NCBI GenBank assembly: GCA_024195585.1
Contig: SWBL01000016.1
Span: forward strand, 62,001-126,000
Direction: 5' to 3'
Origin: Aureobasidium sp. EXF-3400
Taxonomy: Eukaryota > Ascomycota > Dothideomycetes > Dothideales > Saccotheciaceae
Length of the DNA: 64,000 bases
This document shows positions 10,756 through 20,481 of the stretch, piece by piece. The first letter of the stretch is position 1. Every line of letters begins with the position of its first letter. Made by a program: the position numbers and the translations under genes. The notes below the pieces were generated by a model. The model was not told the DNA's origin and did not search any database. It saw only the letters and a program-made list of their open reading frames with translations.

Positions 10756-11349
10756 ATGGCAGTCCTCAACTTTGCACTTCCTGGCGACTCGCTCGCAGCA
10801 ACATCGACACATACACCCAGCACAGGCTCCCACGTCTTTGGCTCTACAATCCATGCCAGTCTTGCCGGACCCGTCACCAGCGCCACACCCTCTAAAAAGA
10901 CACCTTCACCCACCATCAGCATATCCACACCCACCTCAGCATCAACATCCTACACAGCCGCTCTCCCCTCAGTCAGCGACATCATCCTCGGCCGCATCAC
11001 ACGCACAAACCCGCGTCAAGCCACCCTCGACATCCTCGCCCTAGGCCCCACAGGCACCCTCGTCCTCCGCGAACCCTTTTCAGCCATCATCCGCCAGCAA
11101 GACATCCGCGCCACTGAAATTGACAAAGTGAAGGTCAATGAGAGTTTCCGCGTTGGCGATATTGTGAGGGCTGTGGTTATCAGTTTGGGGGATGAGAGGA
11201 GTTATTTTGCGAGCACGGCGAAAAATGAGTTTGGTGTTGTGTTGGCGGTTAGTGAAGGTGGAGAGCAGATGGTGCCGGTTAGTTGGAAGGAGATGAGGGA
11301 GGTTGGGGGTGGGAGGACGGAGTTGAGGAAGGTTGCTAAGCCTGTTTGA
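10756..11349 (+). CDS. CSL4: Exosome complex RNA-binding subunit Csl4
   Basis: A single-exon gene of 197 residues. The N-terminal part contains the short Csl4 beta domain (FALPGDSLA, then a Ser/Thr/Pro-rich linker). The central part carries the S1-like RNA-binding fold (DIILGRITRTNPRQATLDIL, then SFRVGDIVRAVVISLGDERS, YFASTAKNEFGVVLA). The C-terminus MVPVSWKEM plus RKVAKPV is typical of fungal Csl4. Csl4 is one of the three cap proteins of the RNA exosome, used in 3'-5' RNA processing and decay in nucleus and cytoplasm. Codon choice shifts mid-gene from C-rich to G/T-rich, without a frame change. Confidence 0.9.
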   Translation: MAVLNFALPGDSLAATSTHTPSTGSHVFGSTIHASLAGPVTSATPSKKTPSPTISISTPTSASTSYTAALPSVSDIILGRITRTNPRQATLDILALGPTGTLVLREPFSAIIRQQDIRATEIDKVKVNESFRVGDIVRAVVISLGDERSYFASTAKNEFGVVLAVSEGGEQMVPVSWKEMREVGGGRTELRKVAKPV

Positions 11350-11947
11350 GAGGTGAGAGAGGCATGGAAAAGAGCTGGCGAAGAATATACCACAGGAGAG
11401 AAACTTGAAGTGCTGCCGGATGAAGAGGCGACTGGCTCGAGAATGACCCAGCGCGAGTCTGGCGACATTCATGCGACGCTATAACGAGCAACACAGCTAG
11501 AGGCGCTCAAGTCCAGCACGCCCTGGACCTAAGAGCCACCTACGAACACCGAGGATCCACAAGTCAAGGGATCGGAGCAAAGCAGTGAAGTGGTTACTGC
11601 ATCATCGGGACCAAAGAGCCATGCCATATCCCTCGGACACTGTCTCTGAGAGATCCGTCAATCATCACATAATCGCGAAAAGCTAATTCACTTCTTCCCT
11701 CGAGTTAGTCATGGAATTGCTTTGCTCTACATCTTCTCATGCATGCCCTCGTGAAGAACAATCGCGATATAAGAAGTGACTATTTCTCGGTTAATGCTTC
11801 GGTATGCTTCGGTAACTCGGCTCATCCCGAGATCCACCTCCCCTCTGACTACTTTATCACTTGGTGTCAGACTGCACTAGAAGTCAGATAACACTATACA
11901 ACCTTTCCTGAATTCTTGAACTTTCGAATACTTTGTGTCAGCACATC
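11350..11947. other. intergenic, no gene seen
   Basis: Between CSL4 and the flavin-reductase-like gene. A direct 10-nt duplication, ATGCTTCGGT twice, lies at 11794-11813. Nothing else is supported. Confidence 0.5.
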
Positions 11948-13154
11948 ATGTTCTACGAGATTGGAACTGATCATGGTTTGCCGTATGATCCATTCAAAGT
12001 AAGTGGATTTACCTATATCTATCAGTCTCATCAATTCCACTTTGTCTTCATTATGCTATGTAAGAGGGGAGGAAAGACAAGGAATTGATCTAGAGAGATT
12101 GATCTGAGAAAAACACATATCTTCTTCCACCCTTCTCATGCTTCCACCGATCAAAGCACTATTTCCATGCCATCAGAACTACATCTTTGTTCTTTCCCAC
12201 CTCCAAACATTTCTCACCAACCCCTCCGATATTCACCTTACCCCAAATCCTCATACCGTTCCCTCCAATACCATGAGGTTTCACACTAATGCCATATCAA
12301 AAACCAGGCATGCGTGGTACCTCGTCCCATCGGCTGGATCTCCACTCGCTCGGCCTCAGGCACCGATAACCTAGCCCCCTACTCCCAATTCACAAACCTG
12401 ACTTTCGATCCACCATACGTCATGTTCTCATCCAACCGCACACCAGAAGGAAAACGCAAAGATACTGTTGTGAATGCTGAAGAAACCGGTTCGTTCTTGC
12501 CTCCCCACCTCCTCTCCCCATCTACCTTTGGATATGTGCACTGATTGATGTCACCACAGGTTTCTTCGGCTGGAATCTAGCAACCTACTCTCTTCGCGAA
12601 CAAGTCAACATTACAGCTCAACAATTAGATCCCATTGAGGATGAATTCACCCATGCAAATCTCCAAAAAGAAGACGCGGAAAAGATTCCTGTGTCGTTGG
12701 TCAAGGAGTCGCCGGTGAGGTTTGAGTGTCAGTTCGATAGAGTGATTGAGTTGCCTGGAAATCCACCTATGGGGACTGTGAGTTTTGCTTTCCCTTTTCC
12801 CTATGCTTCCCTCTCCCCTCTCTTCTGCCACTCCTCGACTCCAACCTCCCCTGTCCCTACTCTCCCCTCTTTGGAAGTGGTACTGACACAAAACCTCAGG
12901 TCGACATCGTATTCGGCAAAGTCCTCGCGGTCCACATTTCCGACACCGTACTCACCAACGGTAAAATCGACATCTCAAAAACAGAACCAATAGCCAGATT
13001 GGGATACTACGATTATGCGGTTATCAGAGATGTGTTTGAGATGAAGATTCCTGGTACTAATAAAGCGCTGTTGGATGGGCTTGAGGGCAGTTCAAAGGCG
13101 AATAGGGAGTTAGAGGGAGTAGATGAGGGGGGTAAGGGAAAAGACATAGAGTGA
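11948..13154 (+). CDS. Flavin reductase-like (FMN-binding split-barrel) protein
   Basis: Four exons, 11948-11998, 12308-12488, 12560-12777 and 12900-13154, encode 234 residues. Exon 1 (MFYEIGTDHGLPYDPFK) joins ACVVPRPIGWISTRSASG, giving the conserved start of this fungal family; the motif NLAPYSQFTNLTFDPPYVMF is the FMN-binding split-barrel core. FFGWNLATYSLREQ and the late GYYDYAVI also fit. Members bind FMN and are usually flavin reductases or related oxidoreductases; the physiological substrate of this one is unknown. Intron 1 is 309 nt, about six times the local norm, so exon 1 is the least certain part even though the protein match across the junction is good. Confidence 0.82.
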
Positions 13155-13761
13155 GAAGGTTAGGGAGCTGTGGCTATGGATCCAGTCATTCTTTAGAACA
13201 AGAGCAGTCTGTGATGTTCTGATGCATCGAATCTCTGGGTTTTCACATCTTATCTCAGTCATATCTCCGAGTGCAGAAGCAAAACGCTACAGCGAAGATC
13301 GAGTCTAACCCTCAATCTTTCACCACGCGTTTCCGGACATGGAACGAAGTCCTAGATACCCTACTTTCTCACCCGCGATCTGTGACAATATCCAACCAGC
13401 CAGGCTCTGAAGTTCATTGGTTCTGTACTTTCAGCCGATGGTATTCTGCTATAGTATTGCTCTCACCATGGTCGTCGAGATATCGTTGTAACCATTATGC
13501 ATACCCTGCCTCTGGAGAACTACTTGTAAACCTTTTGTTTCCAATGCAAGTTAAGGTATCTTAACCACATATCAAACGGATCAAACTAAACCACTGTATC
13601 TCAAGTATCTTCCCTTAGTGTACCGTGCGCCAAAGACTTTTCCGATACCTCACCTTGGAGACCTCTATATCTTGACCTGATCATCTTACGGTGGTTTCAT
13701 TCTTGGACTGCTAGTACATGACAGTTATATTTGATGATGACAGAAAAAGCTTCCATCGATT
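13155..13761. other. intergenic before the tRNA
   Basis: Between the flavin-reductase-like gene and the tRNA. Open frames here are short and not protein-like. Confidence 0.5.
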
Positions 13762-13855
13762 GGGGTTGTGGTCTAGTGGTATGACATCTTCTTAGCATTG
13801 CTCTTGCAGCTCTACTGAGTGGAGAAGGTTCTGGGTTCGATTCCCAGCTACTCCA
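13762..13855 (+). tRNA. tRNA-Ala (AGC) with a 22-nt intron
   Basis: A cloverleaf can be drawn by hand. The acceptor arm pairs GGGGTTG with CTACTCC; G3-U70, the alanine identity pair, is present and the discriminator is A73. The D arm is GTC/GAC with the B-box-like TAGTGG loop, and the T arm is CTGGG-TTCGATT-CCCAG. The anticodon stem TCTTC pairs with GGAGA, with anticodon AGC at 13794-13796. A 22-nt intron (13798-13819) follows position 37, the canonical place. The 6-67 pair is a T-T mismatch. A run of T at 13856-13861 follows as the Pol III terminator. Confidence 0.88.
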
Positions 13856-13861
13856 TTTTTT
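13856..13861 (+). terminator. RNA polymerase III T-run terminator
   Basis: Six T residues directly follow the tRNA discriminator base, the usual Pol III stop signal. Confidence 0.75.
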
Positions 13862-14001
13862 GCCGTTTTTGCCTAGTATCATGTATGAACAGATCGAGGA
13901 GGCTTTGTTCTTTTTGATCTTGGTTTGTCATTGGCGGTGTCGATGAAGGAATAAAACAGAGAATACTCCGCACTCCGTATACATGCATAGATCGAAAGAT
14001 T

Positions 14002-14756
14002 CTATACTATTCCTCCTACCACCATCCCCAATAACCAAACCCCCAAAACCATCCACCTCTTTCCCCCAACCCCTGGTGTTGCTGCATTAGCAATCAATAT
14101 AGTCCCACAAGTTCCCGCTTCCGTTGTCGGTAAATTCGGCCCATGCGCATACAACGTCGAGCAATACTGCTGCTGTCCTTGCTGGCCCTGCCCTTGACCT
14201 ATCAGTCCCCCATAGACAGTAGTGGTTTGAGGTTGAGAATCTTGTCCTCCAACTACATAAGGATGTGTTTGTGTGGCGTATACTGTAGAGATTTGGGTGG
14301 TAGGTTGTTGCCATGTCGTTGGTTGCCAAGTTGATTGTTGAGGTGCTGCTCCTGCTCCTCCAAGTACAGGCGCACAGGTGGATCCCCAGGCGCAACAACC
14401 GATACTGCCATCGGAGGCGCGGGCGCAGTAGGTAGAGGGGTTACAGCAACTGGGTTTCTTGAGTTTAGCCACAACCGTCTGGAGGATATGGGAAGAGGAA
14501 TGAAAATCGAAAGGGATGGGAAAGAGAAAGCAACGCACTAGCCAGGTTCACTGATAGCGGTACATGCTATAGGTGCCCAGGAAGGACATCTAGCCACGGT
14601 TGCAGCAGAACGATCTTGAGATGAAGGTATGCAGTAGGCATTTGTCCATGCGCCTTGTTCTCTGACTTCCAAGTTTGCTAGTGAGGGTTGTGATGCAGAA
14701 GCACCGAGAGCAAAGGCGAGAAGGGATATTAAGTATAGTGGGGGTATCGAAAACAT
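14002..14756 (-). CDS. Secreted Cys-rich protein with a C-terminal hydrophobic (GPI-like) tail
   Basis: Two exons, 14539-14756 and 14002-14449, with an 89-nt intron (donor GTGCGT, CTAAAC branch), give 221 residues. Residues 1-21 form a signal peptide (MFSIPPLYLISLLAFALGAS). The mature N-terminal half has a cysteine pattern running from AYCIPSS through ARCPSWAPIACTA to GYCCNPSTYC and IGCCAWGSTC, including two CC pairs. A Gln/Thr/Gly-rich linker follows, then a small-residue stretch and the hydrophobic tail WMVLGVWLLGMVVGGIV, suggesting a GPI anchor. I do not recognise a named family. A role at the cell surface or wall is inferred. The splice choice is supported because it restores YCC in frame. 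Confidence 0.7.
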
Positions 14757-15178
14757 TGTAGACGATTTGTTTGTTGGAAAGTGGTATTATTGCGAGGGAT
14801 TATACATGGTATACAATAAAAAGCGAAAGTGGAGATACAGAATGAGATGAGCGAGAGTGCAAGTGTTTGTACTTGACCTCGATGAGGCGGGATGTTTCGT
14901 GGGCTACGAGCAGGATGTCTATGATCCTGATGCAATGCAGTAGCCTTGCCGGTCATGCATGCGCATGCAATAAACAAGGATGGATGAAAGTCCGGCACTC
15001 CATAGAGTAGATTCCGCAGTTTAGCCGTATGCCTCGGCTTGCATCTCAAGTGCATCGGTACCAAAAACATTGGTGTAGAATATGCAACAACCCTAGACAT
15101 CACCTTGTCAACAAGCCTCAAAAGCAAATCCATCTACCAGCGGAAAGAAGACAGAAAAGAGGACCGACACCTCAGGCA
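14757..15178. other. divergent intergenic, no further gene seen
   Basis: Between the Cys-rich gene (-) and the thioesterase (+). An in-frame upstream extension of the thioesterase begins at 15029 and could be a longer N-terminus; otherwise nothing is recognised. Confidence 0.4.
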
Positions 15179-15767
15179 ATGGCGCAAGTAGCAGAACTGA
15201 AAAAGCGACAGCTGCAGGATTACGGCTTCCATCTCGAGTACCGGACAAGATGGTAGGTCATCAGCGAGTACTCTTATACCGAACATGCATCTGACCGCGC
15301 GTTCACACAGGAGCGACAACGATATGTACGACCATATGAATAACAGCGTGTATTACTTCCTGTACGTCCTTCTGAATGGAAAGATTGAACTCTAGAAAAG
15401 CATACTCACAACTCACGCTCATCGCAGCTTCGACAGTATCGTCAACACATACCTGATGACACACTGCAAACTGGACCCACCGACATCGCCTCTAATCGGG
15501 CTGGTTGTACATTCGCATTGCGATTACCTAGCTCCTGTGGGGTTTCCGGCGCTGATAGATCTCGGACTCCGAGTCAAGAAGCTCGGAAAGAGCAGCGTCA
15601 CTTACGAGATTGGTGTTTTTGAGAGAGGTGTTGAGGAAGTAAAAGCGGTGGGAGAGTTCGTGCATGTGTTTGTGGACCGGGAGAGCAGGAGACCGAGAGC
15701 AGAGGGTATGACTCCGACTATGAAGGAGCAGCTGGGGTCTTTGGTGGACAGCAAGGCCAAGCTGTAA
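15179..15767 (+). CDS. Hotdog-fold acyl-CoA thioesterase (4HBT-like)
   Basis: Three exons, 15179-15252, 15311-15361 and 15428-15767, encode 154 residues from the ATG at 15179; an upstream in-frame ATG at 15029 would add 50 residues. The spliced core W-SDNDMYDHMNNSVYYFLFD is the 4-hydroxybenzoyl-CoA-thioesterase-type active-site motif, with the Asp and the helix HMNNSVYY. Further conserved pieces are DYLAPVGFPALIDLGLRV and SSVTYEIGVFE. The family hydrolyses acyl-CoA thioesters; the natural substrate cannot be deduced. Introns are 58 and 66 nt. The longer start is less likely because its sequence is low in family similarity. Confidence 0.82.
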
Positions 15768-16060
15768 TCCACACTAGAATGGATTGAGCAGTCAAAGGTT
15801 AGTCATGCAAAGTTAGTGTATATCTAATCTCAGGAGTTGTCGACCAAGAGTATTATGTTCTCGGAGCTCGCAGTCGATCGGTGCTGTAGACGCACGTACT
15901 TTCTGTCGTCTCGAAGCACGTAAGCAAATCATATTCGAAATGGAAACATCACCTGTAGTAACATTGGGTATCATTATTTTTGAGGGTCTTTGCTCCAACT
16001 AATTAGCACCATCCGATTGCAGAATATCATTCTGTCAAGTACGTACATCCGCTGAGAGAA

Positions 16061-17212
16061 TTAATCTTCATCTTCGGCTTCTTGTTTGCGAATCTGTTCT
16101 TCTAGGCGCCTCTTCTCGGCGTTCTTCAGTCGTATCATGGTGAGTTCCTCCAAGCTGGGGCTTGAGACGGAAGGAGCGACAGGCGAATTCTTGGCGCTGC
16201 TGAAAGATGCAAAGGAAGGCACCTTGCGCAAACCGCCTCCTGCTTGTTTGAGTGGCGTTATAGGAGAGTTGAGGCCTGGTATCTCGTGCATGGGTCGTGA
16301 TGTTGACTTTGGTGTTTCTGTGCTTGGGGAGGTGGAGACTGGTGTTGATGGGCGTTGGAGAAAGTCAGGCTCCTTATTCGATGCCCAATAGACCGAGTCG
16401 AGAGGCTTGAACTCTGGCTCTGACTGTCGCTTCTTGAAGTCGGAAACTGCGGCATGAGCTCCCACCACAGACTCGTAGACTATGAGAGCACTTGCGACCA
16501 GGCTTTTTGACTTGCTTTCTCCCAGGCGTTTCTTCTTCTCTTTGAGCATTGCCACATCCTGAAGTTTGCCGAAGGTGGTGAATAGAGTCGTCAGACGTTC
16601 CTTGTCGATGGCAGCTCCCTCACCCTCTTTGGACCAGACGACCTTGACAGAGCGATCAATATCGGCGACATGGGTATTGCCTTGAGCAGATTGTGTCTGC
16701 GGAGATGCGTAACCGTTCTTTTCGCGATCGAGACGTTCCTCCTCTTCAAGCCGCTCGCGGTTCAACTGGTCCTGCCTTTCCAGTCGTCGGCGTTTTCCAT
16801 CGGCGGCCAGACGCTGGATTTCGCGTTGCAGTTTGTCGCCTTCTTCCTCTTCTTGATGCTTTCTTTTCAGACTGGCATTCTCGCGGTTCTCCAGGTCCTC
16901 TTTCATCTGGCGGCGTCTGCCTTCGAATGCCTGGTGACGCTCCTCCTTCTCTTGTTTGGCACGGCGGGCATTGTCGTAGATGCCCTTGTATTCGGGACTT
17001 GATAGTACATCGTTTGCGATCTGCAGCAGGTGGAATTTCTCGACGATATCTGGTTTGTCGGCGTTCTTGTCGGGATGGTATTTGAGAGCTGTCCGGCGGT
17101 ATGCGCGGCGAATGTCTGATTCGCTCGAGTTCTCGAATGTGATGCCCAGTAGGTCATAGTAGTCGACGGCGGTGGACTTTGCAGCCTCGATCAGATCGTC
17201 GTCGCCAGGCAT
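16061..17212 (-). CDS. J-domain/RRM splicing-associated protein (DNAJC17/Cwf23-like)
   Basis: A single-exon gene of 383 residues from the ATG at 17212 (the frame is open further, to 17377, but that part looks like 5' UTR). The N-terminal J domain reads DYYDLLGI, RRAYRRTALKYHPDKN and ends FHLLQIANDVLSSPEYKGIYD, with the catalytic HPD. A long Lys/Glu/Arg-rich coiled coil follows, then an RRM-like segment (VKVVWSKEGEG, LTTLFTTFGKLQDVAML, ALIVYESVVGAHAAV). This order, J domain, coiled coil, RRM, is that of human DNAJC17 and yeast Cwc23/Cwf23, spliceosome-associated chaperones. The C-terminus is Ser/Pro-rich. It is divergent from DCP2. Confidence 0.85.
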   Translation of the reverse strand: MPGDDDLIEAAKSTAVDYYDLLGITFENSSESDIRRAYRRTALKYHPDKNADKPDIVEKFHLLQIANDVLSSPEYKGIYDNARRAKQEKEERHQAFEGRRRQMKEDLENRENASLKRKHQEEEEGDKLQREIQRLAADGKRRRLERQDQLNRERLEEEERLDREKNGYASPQTQSAQGNTHVADIDRSVKVVWSKEGEGAAIDKERLTTLFTTFGKLQDVAMLKEKKKRLGESKSKSLVASALIVYESVVGAHAAVSDFKKRQSEPEFKPLDSVYWASNKEPDFLQRPSTPVSTSPSTETPKSTSRPMHEIPGLNSPITPLKQAGGGLRKVPSFASFSSAKNSPVAPSVSSPSLEELTMIRLKNAEKRRLEEQIRKQEAEDED

Positions 17213-17565
17213 GTTGATATGTTTTTCGGGTGAAAGTGTAAGAACGTTACAAGATGGAGAGACAGTAACGACAGTTAGGAAAGAACGAACAATAAAGTCG
17301 TGCACAGGCCAAGTGTCGAGGAGCTGGCCGGTGACGCACATCGCGACACGAAGCAGCAGTAAGAGACAGACACACACGTCGACAAACCTCAGCTACCCTA
17401 CCCTAGCACGACAAATATTCTTCACCACCCTCACTAAGCCACTCTTATAACCGCAAGCCTCTTTAGACCGGATCGAGGCTTGCTCACTTCCTGTACCGCA
17501 CGGGAACCCACGCCTTTACTCAGGCCACTTCCATCACCCGGACATGCTGCGCGACACCGGACAAG
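17213..17565. promoter_or_regulatory. divergent promoter region of the J-domain gene and DCP2
   Basis: A 353-bp gap between two outward-facing starts. No specific element was recognised. Confidence 0.5.
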
Positions 17566-20189
17566 ATGCAACAACCAAAAATGCAGCTAGTCGACTGGCT
17601 AGATGACCTGTGTGTCCGATTCATCATCAACCTCCCTCAAGAAGAGCTCGAAAGTGTCGCGCGAATCTGCTTTCAGGTCGAGGAAGCCCAGTGGTTCTAT
17701 GAGGATTTTATCCGTCCCACCGACCCCTCTCTACCCTCGCTCAACCTACGCGACTTTTGTCTTCGCATCTTCCAACATTGCCCTCTGCTCTCTACCTTCT
17801 CCGATTCCCAACACACGGCCGCCTACCAAGAGTTCCTCGCCTACAAGACCCGTGTCCCTGTCAGAGGTGCCATTTTACTCAACCATGATATGGATCAAGT
17901 CCTCCTCGTCAAGGGCTGGAAGAAGAGTGCTACATGGAGTTTCCCTCGCGGAAAGATCAACAAGGACGAGCCAGATCTCGACTGTGCCATCCGTGAGGTC
18001 TGGGAAGAGACAGGCTACGACATTGCTGCTGCTGGTCTGGCCACCGACGACCAGAAATACATTGACGTGACGATGCGCGAACAGCATTTACGAATGTTTG
18101 TCTTCCGTAGTGTCCCTCTCGACACGTATTTTGAACCAAAGACGCGCAAGGAGATCAGCGTGAGTCGACACTTGGCTCTCGAATCTCGTCCAAACATGCT
18201 GACTTCTCATAGAAAATTTCTTGGTACCGCTTGACTGATCTACCGTCATATGCAAACAAGAAACACAACAATCGCGTCATCTCCCATCAACAGGACGGCA
18301 ATGCTGATCAAGGCACTGTGAGCGCCAATAAACTGTACATGGTTGCCCCATTCTTGCCTCCGTTGAAGAAGTGGATCAACCAGCAAAGAAAACGCGATAC
18401 TGCTCGTGAAGCCCAGGTCGAACCTGTCGTTGAAGAACCCTTGGCTATCTCATCGGACCCGCCTGCTGCAGAAGTCCCTGCTGCAAATGCCGCCTTCGAA
18501 CTCAAACGTTTGCTGAGTGTCAACGTGCCAGACCTGAACTCGCCTCAGACAGCTACTGGCGAAGGAAATCAGGGAAGTGCACTGCTAGCCATGCTTCGTG
18601 GGAATGCTTCTGCTGGTGGACTGGCTCCTCCGACAAACGATCTACCACCGGCAACTCCTTTAGATCAGGTCACACATACTCCTCCGGAGCCCGGGACTCC
18701 GCACTATCAGCATCATCAGCCTTCGCCTGCCGTCAGACAACAACCGCCTCCAGGGTTCCCCTTTCCCTCACCTGCTCATCAGCGTAATGCCTCTCTTCAT
18801 CCGCCAGGCTTCTTTGGTCAGAATGCCCACGAGAACCTGCAACGCGTCGTACCAGACATGTCGCACATGTCTCAGCAGCCTCCGCATGCTGTTCGCCACA
18901 TCCATCCCCAGGGTCCGCATCCGTCTATGCAACAGCAGCTGTTCCCTGGTGGTCATCCTGCGCCTATTGCTCACGGTCCAGTCGCTCCATCAGCCTCTCA
19001 ATTGCCTGCTCCAAGACTTAACAACCACGCTATGAATTTGCTGAGTGCCTTCAAAGCACCATCACAATCGCCAACCGGTCACAATGCTATGCCGTATGGC
19101 AACAATCACATGTCTTTCCCTGGTCCTAATCAGAACAATATGCATGGCCAGCAGCAGCAGCAACAGCAACAGCAGCAGCCTGCAGGATACGAACAGCAGG
19201 GTCGTAGACGATCTGCACACCAAAACTCGTTATTGGGTCTGTTCACATCTCCTGACCCTCCACGAGCGACTCCGGTGTCTCAACCTCCTCAAATGACCCT
19301 TCCATTCCATACCGCACAGTCTCCTGCTCCGACAGTACCGACTCCAACAGAGTCAACTCCTCAGCAAAGGAACGCAAGCTTGGCAATGTTGACGAGGACG
19401 TTACCCAAGGCCAAACCGACTCCCCCACCTGCACAAATTAACGCGGAAATGTTCCCAGCCAAGCGCGTTGTACAAGAGGCTCAAGCGGCGCAAGACAGAG
19501 CTATTCCGGAGGCTGCGAGCAGAACATTTGCTCCTGATGCTCCGCGCGCTCCAGTATCGATTCTTCCGAGACCCGGGTCCGCGGCAACTAGAGGCTCCCC
19601 TGCACCTCCGCCTTCCGAGTCGGTCCAAACTCCTCACAAATTACGACGAGGCAACAAGAGCGACTCACCGGCCAACTTCACCATTCTACAACGACCTTCG
19701 CCTCGAGCTGATCAGAATGGATCGCCCGAGATGCCTCAGATCAGACAGCCGCCTCCTCCTGAGCAGCCTACACCCAGGCAATCACGAACAAAGCAGTCTG
19801 TTTCAAGGCGAGCACAAGAACCACCTAAGCAGTTCCAGCCACAGATTCTACAAAGACCAAAGGCAGACACGTCAGGAACTAGTCCAGGCGTGGAATTGCC
19901 GTTGGCAAATCCTGGTGAGCAACGCAATGCGCTTCTCGCCTTGTTCGCAAAGCAGGAAAGTAGATCTGGATCAGCCATGTCGAACAACTCAGGAGCGCCT
20001 CTACCGTCGGATCCGTCAACGTTTAGGGAACGATTGACCAGTGGCGCTTCAGTGATAAGCAACGGAGGGAATCACGATGGACTTAGATCGCCATCAACTC
20101 CAGTTGAAGCTAAAGGATTCCTACTTGACTATCTTAATGGCGTGGTGAAGAGTGAGAAGAACAAAGGCCCTAAGAGGGGTCCTGTTTGA
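17566..20189 (+). CDS. DCP2: mRNA decapping enzyme Dcp2
   Basis: Two exons, 17566-18159 and 18213-20189 (53-nt intron), encode 856 residues. The N-terminal regulatory domain (WLDDLCVRFIINLPQEELES) is followed by the Nudix domain with the Nudix box at about residues 129-152 (GKINKDEPDL...REVWEETGYD), including the catalytic glutamates. Box B follows (ISWYRLTDLPSY). Dcp2 removes the m7G cap from mRNA in the 5'-3' decay pathway, activated by Dcp1 and Edc proteins. The C-terminal ~600 residues are disordered, Pro/Gln-rich, with a polyQ run coded at about 19150-19180 and repeated short leucine-containing motifs (NALLALFAKQ, LLGLFTS, NLLSAFKA) resembling the helical leucine-rich motifs that bind Edc3/Pat1. 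Confidence 0.95.
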
Positions 20190-20481
20190 TCATGGAAGCA
20201 TGTGGACATGCAGTTGGTCTCAATCATAGCACACGATTTATCATAAGACAATCATTTCAAGAGACATTCATTTTTGACTTATCAGTCCCCCCTCGTGCCA
20301 TTCATAAGACTCGTGCGTGTTCTACTCGTGTACTGTTGAGCCAAGCGTGACAAACTTTGGCATACAGCCGGCCAAAAAAGTTGGATGATGTCAGCGACAT
20401 TCATCTTCAATCATCCTCAAGCTCCAGCACATCTCTCCATCCACGACTCATCCAGCATCGCAAAGTCACACAAGCCCAGCA

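Noticed and set aside
17213..17377. N-terminal extension of the J-domain protein with a hydrophobic MCVCLLLLLR start
   Set aside because: The DNAJC17/Cwf23 family begins a few residues before the J domain, which fits the ATG at 17212; the extension overlaps the divergent promoter.
19150..19180. Microsatellite as a separate repeat feature
   Set aside because: The CAG/CAA run is in frame and encodes polyQ in DCP2, so it is described there.
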